A stretch of 64,000 nt of DNA, taken from Lachnospiraceae bacterium. GTDB taxonomy: Bacteria > Bacillota > Clostridia > Lachnospirales > Lachnospiraceae. How positions within the stretch are numbered: position 1 is the stretch's first letter; every line of letters begins with the position of its first letter. Made by a program: the position numbers and the translations under genes. Of this stretch, positions 9,162 to 17,201 are shown piece by piece. Under the pieces are notes generated by a model that was given only the letters and a program-made list of their open reading frames with translations, was not told the DNA's origin and searched no databases. The stretch is taken from positions 32,095 to 96,094 of the forward strand of contig JAFUGT010000009.1 of NCBI GenBank assembly GCA_017469275.1. The letters run 5' to 3'.

Positions 9162-10517
9162 ATGTCAACAATAGCAACATATATAAAACGACATAGAGTG
9201 GTTTTAATAATAGATTTAATTCTTATCATCATGTATATTATTGTAACATCTGTAGCGCATAACAAAGTATCAACGTTGTATTCCCAACAGGAAGCCTCAA
9301 GATGGGAAAATGATGAGGTGACTAATGTTACCGGGAAGGATAAAAATTCTAAAGCTCCTAATAAGAAGAAAGTGAATCTTAAGAGTCTTGTGGGAGAAAA
9401 ACGGATGCCTTATGCTCAGGTCAGTGCTTTCATTTCACCGGGGCATGGTATGCAGCTTGACGAGGTTTCCAATGTCAGAAGTTCTATTGCGGAAAAACTA
9501 AACAAAGATTCCTATTCGGATTCCATGACAGGTGGAAGAGTGTGGATTGATGCATATAGCTGCGAAACTAATATTAATCTTAGAAAAGATACCAATACTC
9601 TTTCCGCAACAGCAGTAGGAGTTGGAGGGGATTTCTTTCAATTCCATCCCATGAAACTCCTATCGGGGAGCTATATAGCTGACAGTGACCTAAATCATGA
9701 CAGGATTGTAGTAGACGAGAATTTTGCATGGGCCATGTTTGGCTCAAATGATATTGTGGGAATGCAGGTGTGGTTAGGAGATAGCATTTATTTCATTTCA
9801 GGTGTCGTGGAGGTGCCTGAGGATGATATATCAGCATTGGCTTATGGTGATAATAACCGTGTATATATGTACTACAGCGAATTAAAAAGAATAAATGAAA
9901 ATCTTCCGATTACATGCTATGAGGCAGTATTGCCAAATCCCATTTCCAATTATGCATATTACGCATTGAGAGAGGCTTACGGTCTGTCGGATGACAGTGA
10001 AGATACTTCACTTAATAAGAAGAAAAATCCATTGTCCTTTGATGATGTTGAAATAATAGAGAATACCAAACGTTTTAATACTATGGAATTGCTAACTAAT
10101 ATTAAGACGTGGAAATTCCGGACTATGAGAACATCTTCTGTCGGGTATCCATACTGGGAAAATGTTGCCAGAGTACAGGATGATACGCAGATGAGGTTAT
10201 TGCTGGTACGGATTATCCTGCTTATATTTCCGATTTTAAGTGGAATATGGTTTGTTTACGGTCTTTGGAAAAAGAAGACATGGACCATTAAGGGACTTTT
10301 GCTTGAAGAGATTGATAAGGCTAAAGAGCGTAAAGCATGGAAACTATATGAAGAGAAGATGGCAGCGGAGGACGCGGCGGAGAACCTTGAGTTGGCAATG
10401 GAGGACGTTGGATTAGCTGCAGAAAATGAAGTGGAAAACACTGATATAGCGGCAGAGAACATGGAGATAGCAATAAAGAATGCGGAAGATGAAATGGTCG
10501 TAGAGAATAAATCATGA
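9162..10517 (+). CDS. MacB-core-like membrane protein without the usual FtsX helices
   Basis: 451 residues. One membrane helix at residues 10-32, an extracytoplasmic region resembling the MacB periplasmic core (GVGGDFFQFHPMKLLSG, DRIVVDENFAWAMFG, GMQVWLGDSIYFISGVV), and a second helix near residues 350-373. A MacB/FtsX permease should have four helices, including two more at the C-terminus; here they are replaced by an Ala/Glu-rich cytoplasmic tail with repeating AENxEIA-type units. No ATPase domain. It is likely the partner of the preceding adaptor protein. The family call rests on motif impression and is tentative. Confidence 0.6.
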   Translation: MSTIATYIKRHRVVLIIDLILIIMYIIVTSVAHNKVSTLYSQQEASRWENDEVTNVTGKDKNSKAPNKKKVNLKSLVGEKRMPYAQVSAFISPGHGMQLDEVSNVRSSIAEKLNKDSYSDSMTGGRVWIDAYSCETNINLRKDTNTLSATAVGVGGDFFQFHPMKLLSGSYIADSDLNHDRIVVDENFAWAMFGSNDIVGMQVWLGDSIYFISGVVEVPEDDISALAYGDNNRVYMYYSELKRINENLPITCYEAVLPNPISNYAYYALREAYGLSDDSEDTSLNKKKNPLSFDDVEIIENTKRFNTMELLTNIKTWKFRTMRTSSVGYPYWENVARVQDDTQMRLLLVRIILLIFPILSGIWFVYGLWKKKTWTIKGLLLEEIDKAKERKAWKLYEEKMAAEDAAENLELAMEDVGLAAENEVENTDIAAENMEIAIKNAEDEMVVENKS

Positions 10518-10570
10518 ATTACAGGTCAGAATGACATATAATTCCAATCGTATGGAGGGGAGCAAACCGT

Positions 10571-10738
10571 CACAATATTATTCCTTTTATCATCGAGGAT
10601 GAAAAAAAGAATTACTATTAAAGAGGTCTCTATGAGTGGAGAAATGAAAAAGGCTGGCTTACAGACACTTGTCTGGATGGACAGGATGTTTTTGTAAGAC
10701 TACTGGATATGTTAGATATACCATATGAGCGTGATTAG
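10571..10738 (+). pseudogene. Remnant of a Fic-family-like C-terminus
   Basis: One frame reads NIIPFIIEDEKKNYY, then a TAA at 10619, then RGLYEWRNEKGWLTDTC and an LLDMLDIPYERD end with a TAG at 10736. The parts join naturally into the C-terminal region seen in some Fic-domain proteins of Firmicutes. The catalytic HPFxxGNGR region is absent, and upstream sequence has no matching reading frame, so this is a gene fossil between two unrelated operons. The family assignment is from memory of similar C-termini and is moderate at best. Confidence 0.5.
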
Positions 10739-10759
10739 CCCGGATGGAAATTATATACT

Positions 10760-12544
10760 TTAATCACCTATATGAATTGTGGTATAGCCGTCATCCTTCT
10801 TTTTGCCACTGTTTTTCGAACTGCTTGAATTGGTTGAATTGGTTGAATTGTTAGTACTTGTAGTAGTGTTGTTTGAATTTGAATCGTTTATGGTAGCATT
10901 GTTTGTAGTATTATTATTATTAGAATCTGTATTAGGGTTATTTTTAGATGCCTGGGCGTTTTGCTCAGGCTCTTTTCCTTTGCTTACAGTTAATACCATG
11001 TTTGCGATACTCCCTTTTGTGAACTGAGTATTGCTTTTGATGCTTTGGTTTATTATCTTGTCTTTGTCATATACGTTGCTGTACTCCGATACGGTATGAA
11101 TCTGAATACCTGAGTTTATTGAACTCAAATATGATATTGCTCTGTCTACTGACCAACCGGTGAAATTAACCATAGTTAAAATATCTGATGTGGCTTTGGT
11201 TGAGTCAGTATTTTTGTTTATATCGGATTGCTCGGCTATATCAGTATTTTTGCTTATATCGGATTGCTCGGCTATATCAGTATTTTTGCTTATATCGGAT
11301 TGTTCAGGTGCATCAGAATCGGAGGTTGTAAGAAGAGTGTTATTCTGCTTAGTTGACTCAGATGCGTTGTTAATAGCTTTGGAAGTTAAAGTTGTACCAG
11401 AGTTGTTTACCAAAGGTTTAATGGTGAAAAATCCTAAACCAAGGACAATTAATAGCGCAAAAACTCCAACAATAATACGAAAAAGTCTGTTTGAAAATAT
11501 ACCTGATTTGAATTTTTTTCTCGTATATTCAGTATGTATCTCGGTTATTCGGTCATCCGATGATGGCGTAGTCAATGAATTAAGCAGTATACTTACCGAA
11601 GGGTAGCGCTCCTTAATAGATAGAGAAAGTCCTGTTAGGATTGCTTTCATCTGGTATTCCTCAAGCCCGCCTTCACTTTGAATTGCCGAAAGTTTTTTCT
11701 CAGTGGAATCCGTTTGGTTTGTCTGCTGCATGCGCGCCAAAGAGTCCATAGGCTGAGTTTGAGTGAGGGCATAGTAAATGGTGGCACATATACCATATAC
11801 ATCTGTCCATGGTCCCATTTTGCCATTGGGTATGTATTGTTCGGGTGGCGCATAGCCTGCTTTGAGAATTACGGTATAGGTCTTTGATGCATTGAGATTA
11901 CTATGATTAGCCGAACCGAAATCAATAAGGTGAAGCTTGTTGTCTAATCCTATCAAAAGATTATCAGGACTAATATCCCTATGAATCAATCCTTTCTTGT
12001 GTATGACAGAGAGATCTTTTAACAGGGGCTTCATGAGATTCATTATATCATCAAAAGAAATGGCACCTTCTTTGCGAACAAGGTTTTGTATGGTAAGACC
12101 TTCTATATATTCCATGACAATATATGTGGTGTTGTTGGCATCAAAAATATCAAGTATGGATACGATGCTTTCAAGATGGCTGAATTCTTTTAACAGGTAT
12201 GCCTCCTGACGGAAACGTTCAATTCCCTTGTTGAAACTAACTGCCAGTTTTCCTTCAAAATGAGTTACATAGTAAGGGTTTTCACCCTGAGTACTTCTTG
12301 CTGCAATTCCCGAAGGATAGTATTCTTTGATTGCAACAAAATGTGGCGCATTATCGCTATCAATATTTAAAGTGTGTGTATTTGACCCGGCTTGGAATTT
12401 TGCGTATGCGCTTGCTATGTACTTCGAATCAATGGCTTTATATGTAATGCCAAAGCCGCCTTCACCCAGAATACTGTCTATGACGTATCTTTCATTTAAC
12501 CTGTATCCGATTGGAAGAGTGTGAGATAATGGTTGTTTTCCCAT
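10760..12544 (-). CDS. Membrane Ser/Thr protein kinase with PASTA-like domain
   Basis: Transmembrane eukaryote-like kinase, 594 residues. The glycine loop GEGGFGITY is at residues 27-35, the lysine lies in VAIKEYYP, the catalytic HRDISPDN is near residue 187 and DFGSA near 207. A single helix near 350-370 crosses the membrane. Outside lie three copies of a 12-residue repeat, one PASTA-like domain (about 460-523, GWSVDRAISYL to MVLTVSKG) and an Asn/Ser/Thr-rich tail. An earlier in-frame start at 12589 would overlap the upstream FHA gene by 37 bases, so 12544 is preferred although its AGGAG site is rather distant. Last gene of the minus-strand locus; expected to phosphorylate Thr residues read by the two FHA proteins. 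Confidence 0.87.
   Translation of the reverse strand: MGKQPLSHTLPIGYRLNERYVIDSILGEGGFGITYKAIDSKYIASAYAKFQAGSNTHTLNIDSDNAPHFVAIKEYYPSGIAARSTQGENPYYVTHFEGKLAVSFNKGIERFRQEAYLLKEFSHLESIVSILDIFDANNTTYIVMEYIEGLTIQNLVRKEGAISFDDIMNLMKPLLKDLSVIHKKGLIHRDISPDNLLIGLDNKLHLIDFGSANHSNLNASKTYTVILKAGYAPPEQYIPNGKMGPWTDVYGICATIYYALTQTQPMDSLARMQQTNQTDSTEKKLSAIQSEGGLEEYQMKAILTGLSLSIKERYPSVSILLNSLTTPSSDDRITEIHTEYTRKKFKSGIFSNRLFRIIVGVFALLIVLGLGFFTIKPLVNNSGTTLTSKAINNASESTKQNNTLLTTSDSDAPEQSDISKNTDIAEQSDISKNTDIAEQSDINKNTDSTKATSDILTMVNFTGWSVDRAISYLSSINSGIQIHTVSEYSNVYDKDKIINQSIKSNTQFTKGSIANMVLTVSKGKEPEQNAQASKNNPNTDSNNNNTTNNATINDSNSNNTTTSTNNSTNSTNSSSSKNSGKKKDDGYTTIHIGD
11209..11316 (-). repeat. Three tandem 36-base repeats inside the kinase gene
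   Basis: Units 11209-11244, 11245-11280 and 11281-11316 are nearly identical; the third diverges at its end. They encode a 12-residue repeat (SDISKNTDIAEQ) in the extracytoplasmic linker. In-frame copy-number change by replication slippage would alter the linker length. Confidence 0.9.
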
Positions 12545-12552
12545 AATGATTT

Positions 12553-13062
12553 CTATAGGGTCTCCTTCCAGGAAAAATCTTCTTTGCATAGAGCAATAAA
12601 AATAAATGTCATTGCTCCGATTATAATTCGGTCGCGGTCATTTAGAAGTACAGGTTCTGTTTCTGCTGCGGATAAGGACTTGCCATTGATGATGACCGGA
12701 TTGACTCCATTTTTTGTTTCGAGATAATAAGCATTATCTTTACTGTTATAGATTATGGCGGCATGAATAAATCTGCTTACTTCCGGATCGCTTTTGAGAT
12801 AAATATCCATGTTGGCACCACGTCCGATGGCGTTATATCCTTCGTGTATTGGAAAGCTATTGCCGTATTCAGCTCCATCAATGCATACAAGCCACCCCAC
12901 AAGCATGGCATTTACAGCGGAGTTGATTTCTTCTATAGGTCTCTCAATTTCATCGGTGGAGATGTTGTGTTGATTTTCCAAAATTATAGAAGCGCACTCC
13001 GGGCAATCGGGGAAACGGTCTGCATTATATATGTGATTGTTAGGACATTTGATCAGATTCAT
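12553..13062 (-). CDS. FHA-domain protein with N-terminal zinc ribbon
   Basis: 169 residues. Residues 1-25 contain CPNNHIYNADRFPDCPEC, a two-CxxC-like metal site. The FHA domain (AIGRGANMDI, SRFIHAAI, GVNPVIING) binds phosphothreonine. The start at 13062 is chosen because AGGAG lies 7 bases upstream; an ATG two codons earlier is too close to it. The gene ends 8 bases before the kinase start, so it is very likely a dedicated reader or adaptor of that kinase. Confidence 0.82.
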   Translation of the reverse strand: MNLIKCPNNHIYNADRFPDCPECASIILENQHNISTDEIERPIEEINSAVNAMLVGWLVCIDGAEYGNSFPIHEGYNAIGRGANMDIYLKSDPEVSRFIHAAIIYNSKDNAYYLETKNGVNPVIINGKSLSAAETEPVLLNDRDRIIIGAMTFIFIALCKEDFSWKETL

Positions 13063-13068
13063 AAGCAT

Positions 13069-13149
13069 GCTCCTGTGTATATGGTAGAACCGGAGTGGAA
13101 CGGAGATAACTCCGCAGAGCCGGCCGGCAGTCGACGTAAAATATTGTGA
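13069..13149. other. GC-rich spacer between the two FHA genes
   Basis: 81 bases holding a small hairpin (CGGAG/CTCCG, 13101-13114), the 10-base palindrome GCCGGCCGGC (13119-13128) and a GTCGAC palindrome. This is strikingly GC-rich for the region. It may affect processing or translation between the genes. Confidence 0.5.
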
Positions 13150-13866
13150 TTATATAAGCCTATACTGTAACTCTCTGTCTCCGAAGCATATGACTGAGCC
13201 GGAGGGAAGAGTGTGAATTTTATCTGGAGTTAATTTTTCGGCGTGACCGTTTTCTTGTATTACATAAGTTCCATTGTGAGAATGGTCAATCAGCTCATAG
13301 GTATTGTCCGGTTTGTATATTATATCACAGTGGGAACGGCTTATGTAGGGAAGGTTTATGATTATATTACTTGATTTATTATCTCTGCCTATGGTGGATT
13401 TTTCATTGGGATACATTCTTACTATTGAGCCGTAATAATCTCCTTTGATGCAGACGAGAGCGCCGGTGACTGTTTTTTGAAGAGTAGGGGCATTGTCAGG
13501 TGGTTGACGAAAAATGCCGATTATATCTTTTCTGTATTTTTCACTCACAGGAATGGACGTGTCTTCAATATAGATCATATTATCGCTATATCGGGCATTA
13601 GGTGTAATGGAAATCAGATAGCTTTGATGACATCTTACAAAACCGTAAGGGTATAGGGATTTTGCAATCTCCGAAAGTTTTCCATAGAAACATTCTGTTT
13701 TGTCTTTGTCTGTTGAAGAATGTATTATGCATTTTCTGGCATTGCTCTCAATATATAGGATATCTTTGAGAGAAATGCGTTGATGATTGCCCTTATACAT
13801 GAATTGTATAAATGCTCCATCATTGCCGGATGATGTATTGTCTGATGCTATTACTTGTGCCTGCAT
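13150..13866 (-). CDS. LytTR DNA-binding domain fused to an FHA domain
   Basis: 238 residues. Residues 15-120 resemble a LytTR DNA-binding domain (ISLKDILYIESNARKCIIH, FVRCHQSYLISI, IPVSEKYRKDI). Residues 135-238 form an FHA domain (STIGRD, ISRSHCDI, HNGTYVI). LytTR is normally joined to a receiver domain, so replacing it by an FHA suggests a transcription factor that is steered by threonine phosphorylation. Lies between the BspA gene upstream (119-base gap) and the FHA and kinase genes downstream on the same strand. AAGGAAGG precedes the start. The target promoter is unknown, possibly the divergent surface-protein region. Confidence 0.85.
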   Translation of the reverse strand: MQAQVIASDNTSSGNDGAFIQFMYKGNHQRISLKDILYIESNARKCIIHSSTDKDKTECFYGKLSEIAKSLYPYGFVRCHQSYLISITPNARYSDNMIYIEDTSIPVSEKYRKDIIGIFRQPPDNAPTLQKTVTGALVCIKGDYYGSIVRMYPNEKSTIGRDNKSSNIIINLPYISRSHCDIIYKPDNTYELIDHSHNGTYVIQENGHAEKLTPDKIHTLPSGSVICFGDRELQYRLI

Positions 13867-13985
13867 GTGTATTATCCTTCCTTTATGTCTAATTGCTTAT
13901 GACTTCTGAATAACTTACGTAGTTGTGTATATGTCCTTCGGGAAATGGATGTGCTTATAGTTGTTTTTATGTTTTTGATTAATGG

Positions 13986-16523
13986 TTATTTGCTTGCGTT
14001 GTTTATCATTTTGACATATGCCGGAACCTTGGAATTTGGAACAAGTATATTGGCTGTTCTCGGTACCTTGTAGAAGGTTTTCTTGCCAATGGACTTCACT
14101 TTTTTACCTGTGAATTTTATCTTCTTGATTTTTTTGTCATTGTATAGAACCCGTTTACCTATTTTTCTGATGTTTTTCCCAAAAGTCACAGACGATAATT
14201 TACTGCAGTTTTCAAAAGCACTGTCGCCGATAGTTTTTATGTTGTTTCCAAGATATACAGTTTTCAATGATCTGCAATTTTTGCAGGCGGATGATGCAAC
14301 GGCAGTAATCTTATATTTCTTTCCCTTTATCTTAACAGTGGATTTTATCTTTACGGATTTGGTTTTGGTGCTTTTGGGCTTTATATAGGTTATGGTATTC
14401 TTGCCGGTTATTTTATAATAGGCACTTTTCACAAGTATGTAGGATTCCTGATTATTATTTGGGTTGGTGGTATTGGAAATGCCATTGTCTGAGCGTTGGG
14501 AATTTCCGCTGTTAGTAGTGCTGTTGCCGGCGTCGGTACTATTATTGCCTGAATTGTTAGTGTTGGTATTGCTATTGCTCGAATTATTGTTGCCGTCGGT
14601 ATTGCTGTTACTTGGATTGTTACCTGTGTCGGTATTGTTGTTGCCTGAACTGCCGTTGGCGTCAGCGTTGCCGCTACTTGAATTATTATTGTCAGTATTG
14701 TTGCTGCCGGAATCTGTCGCGGGGTTAGATGGTGAAGGGTTGGTTATTTCAAAATTAACTGCGGTTGAATTTTCAAAAAGTCCAATGCCTGTGATTTTAA
14801 CTGTTGCAGTTCCGACATTGATATTATCAATATATTCCAGGGTGTAGTCAAAGTTTTCTTTCAAAGGGATTAGCTGATTGCCTTGACTGTAGGTGATGGC
14901 GCATTCCGGTGTTATAGCATTTCCGGTGTGTATATATGAAGTTGATGTAGTCTTAATGGTGGAATTATTAATATCTATTTTTTCTCTTGCATCAATATAT
15001 GTATAATCAAATTCTTTGCAGTATTCAATCTGAGATTTGGTGGCGCAATATATAATACTAATTCTGCTGTCGGTATTGTCAGTGTCTCCAAAGGCGTAGT
15101 TGCGTATGTTGGTAAGAGTATCGGGAAGCACTATTCTTTCTGCCATAAAAGCGTTTCTGCCAAGTGTGGTCAAATGGTTTGGTAAAATGACCGTGTCGAG
15201 CTTTTCACAGGATGCAAAAGAATTATCACCGATTGATATTAGAGAGTCGGGAAAATTGATTTGAGCAAGAGAGAAACAACTATCAAACGCTTTATTGCCG
15301 ATAGTTTTCAGCGTGGAAGGCAATTCGACTTTCTGCAGTAAATTACAGCCAAAAAATGCTTCATCTCCAATGGAACTAACTGATTCGGGAAGGGTAATAT
15401 CAGCAATCTTGCAGGAATCAAAGGCATTGTTTTCAATTGACGTTACAGATGACGGAATGGTGATGTCTGAAAGTGCCACACATCCGGAAAGAAGCTTTGG
15501 AGATATGGTAGTAAGCCCCTCAGGCAGATGTATTTTTGAGAGAGAGGAACACATTAGAAATGCACCATCATCAATCTGAGTAACACTGTCCGGAATGTTG
15601 ATGCTCTCAAGCCTGCTACATCCTTCAAAGGCATAGCAACCGATAAATGTAAGACTGTCAGGAAGAGTTATGGTCTTGAGGTCCGTACATCCTGAAAAAC
15701 ACTGACCGTCGACTCTTTCGAATTTGGGATTAAAATTAACTGTGGTCAAACTTGTGCACCCCATAAAGACACAACTGCCCAGTGCCGGGCAGTTGATATC
15801 AATTTTTTTCAACGCAGTACAATTGGAGAATGCCCAGTAGTCAATAAAACTTACGTTTTCAGGAATGGTAAGCTCTCTAATACCGGTACATTGGTTGAAG
15901 GCAGCTTCACCTATATAGGATAAGCTGTCGGGTAGAGTGATATCTATAATGGAAGAACAGCTTACAAATGCGTTGTTCTTAATTGTGGTCAGATTATCAG
16001 ACAATTTGACGGTGGATAGACTACCACAGGAGGCTAAGGAAAATGATCCTATTGATGTGACTGAATCTGCCATTGTAAGTTCTGTCATCTTATCATACCA
16101 AAAGAAAGCATAGTCACCTATATTGGTAACACCATCATCTATTATTACTTTTTTGACAAGTGATGGTGCAAGTATCTCCTCTGAAACCATACGATTATCT
16201 ACTTCATTTTTGTCAATCATTTTACCTGAACCGGATATGGTAAGGGTTCCGTTATCAAAAGTCCATTTAACATTTGAACCGTCTCCCTCTGCTCCACAGT
16301 TGCCGGAAAGAACTGCATCCGTATCGGAATTATCGGGTAAAGTTGCTGCATTATATATAGCAGACAGCATATGAAAACTTGTGGCAGGATTAGACAGTGT
16401 GTTGGCATGACTGACAAAGTTATTACTATCTATCAGAAAAAGGCATGTGAAAGCGTACACAAAAAAGAGTACAAAACGCATCAAGGATATTAAGTTGTAT
16501 GAGCTTTTTCGTATATATCTCAA
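13986..16523 (-). CDS. BspA-type leucine-rich repeat surface protein
   Basis: 845 residues with an N-terminal signal sequence (hydrophobic residues 14-33). About 15 LRR_5 (BspA/TpLRR) units of about 23 residues occupy residues 110-480, followed by one Ig-like repeat, a 100-residue Asn/Ser/Gly/Thr linker (about 590-690) and a C-terminal block of further LRR units. No LPxTG sorting signal or obvious anchor was seen. The start is TTG at 16523, supported by AGGTGG 9 bases upstream; the next ATG (16481) has no ribosome site. Adhesion or host-glycan interaction is typical of the family but not proven here. Confidence 0.85.
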   Translation of the reverse strand: MRYIRKSSYNLISLMRFVLFFVYAFTCLFLIDSNNFVSHANTLSNPATSFHMLSAIYNAATLPDNSDTDAVLSGNCGAEGDGSNVKWTFDNGTLTISGSGKMIDKNEVDNRMVSEEILAPSLVKKVIIDDGVTNIGDYAFFWYDKMTELTMADSVTSIGSFSLASCGSLSTVKLSDNLTTIKNNAFVSCSSIIDITLPDSLSYIGEAAFNQCTGIRELTIPENVSFIDYWAFSNCTALKKIDINCPALGSCVFMGCTSLTTVNFNPKFERVDGQCFSGCTDLKTITLPDSLTFIGCYAFEGCSRLESINIPDSVTQIDDGAFLMCSSLSKIHLPEGLTTISPKLLSGCVALSDITIPSSVTSIENNAFDSCKIADITLPESVSSIGDEAFFGCNLLQKVELPSTLKTIGNKAFDSCFSLAQINFPDSLISIGDNSFASCEKLDTVILPNHLTTLGRNAFMAERIVLPDTLTNIRNYAFGDTDNTDSRISIIYCATKSQIEYCKEFDYTYIDAREKIDINNSTIKTTSTSYIHTGNAITPECAITYSQGNQLIPLKENFDYTLEYIDNINVGTATVKITGIGLFENSTAVNFEITNPSPSNPATDSGSNNTDNNNSSSGNADANGSSGNNNTDTGNNPSNSNTDGNNNSSNSNTNTNNSGNNSTDAGNSTTNSGNSQRSDNGISNTTNPNNNQESYILVKSAYYKITGKNTITYIKPKSTKTKSVKIKSTVKIKGKKYKITAVASSACKNCRSLKTVYLGNNIKTIGDSAFENCSKLSSVTFGKNIRKIGKRVLYNDKKIKKIKFTGKKVKSIGKKTFYKVPRTANILVPNSKVPAYVKMINNASK

Positions 16524-16807
16524 ATGTTGTCACCACCTGTTAATGCTATGCATTGAGTCTAATTTATCTGTATTAAAATGTCAATACAGGCATAAAATAT
16601 AATTTTCAGAAGGTAAATTTTACAATTTAGAACGTGATTTTTACAAGTATATTCAATTGGAAAACATTATGTGCTATGTAATTTGTAAGAGTTAATTTTC
16701 TAAGCATTTGATGGTTCGAACCGGAAACACAACTAGGAAATGTAAGTAGGAAATAAACATGGGAATAATGCGCGTGAAAATTGCATTTTGTTTGAGACAA
16801 AAGGAGA
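16524..16807. other. Divergent intergenic region between BspA gene and HTH gene
   Basis: 284 bases of AT-rich sequence that must drive both directions. A perfect palindrome GGTTCGAACC sits at 16713-16722 and could be a regulator site. No convincing sigma-A promoter pair was found. Confidence 0.4.
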
Positions 16808-17113
16808 ATGGTAAAATATATGCTATGGAAGGGTGAGGGTGTTAAGAAATTGAAGAAGAAGGATGATAGTAAAAAATACATATCTGTGTATGGCGAAATA
16901 GCTCAGGTGTTGTCGAATCAGCAGGATGTTGAGCGTATTTATGACCTGCTTAAAGGACAGACTATTTCATTTCCACAGAAACTATATTCTAAGGAGTACA
17001 TGAGGGAGTATATCAAAGAAAACTATGGTAATGAGACTGCAAGGGAGGTGGCTAGTTTTTTGGGGATAAGTGACAGAAGGGTCAGGCAGATTGCAAGTGA
17101 GGAGGAGAAGTAG
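16808..17113 (+). CDS. Small HTH regulator, Mor/CD3324-like
   Basis: About 100 residues. The C-terminal half (SFPQKLYSKEYMREYI, then ETAREVASFLGISDRRVRQI) matches the Mor/CD3324-like helix-turn-helix pattern found in many clostridia. The exact start is uncertain: the ATG at 16808 lies only one base after AAGGAG, while an in-frame ATG at 16820 has a 13-base spacing. It is placed 88 bases before a BspA-type gene and divergent from another, so it may regulate them. Confidence 0.7.
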   Translation: MVKYMLWKGEGVKKLKKKDDSKKYISVYGEIAQVLSNQQDVERIYDLLKGQTISFPQKLYSKEYMREYIKENYGNETAREVASFLGISDRRVRQIASEEEK

Positions 17114-17201
17114 AGGAGAAATAGGAGCATTAGTTATACTCGTATGAAAACATAAGCGGTGATAGTTTGAAAAAGCATTTAGTAATAACGGAGGTAGAAG
17201 T

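Noticed and set aside
14464-14847. Leu/Val-rich plus-strand open frame that looks like a membrane protein.
   Set aside because: It is antisense to the Asn/Ser linker of the BspA-type gene, whose codons read as Leu/Val on the other strand.
16705-16730. GGTTCGAACC resembles the T-loop of a tRNA.
   Set aside because: No acceptor, D or anticodon stems can be formed around it; it is treated as a palindrome only.
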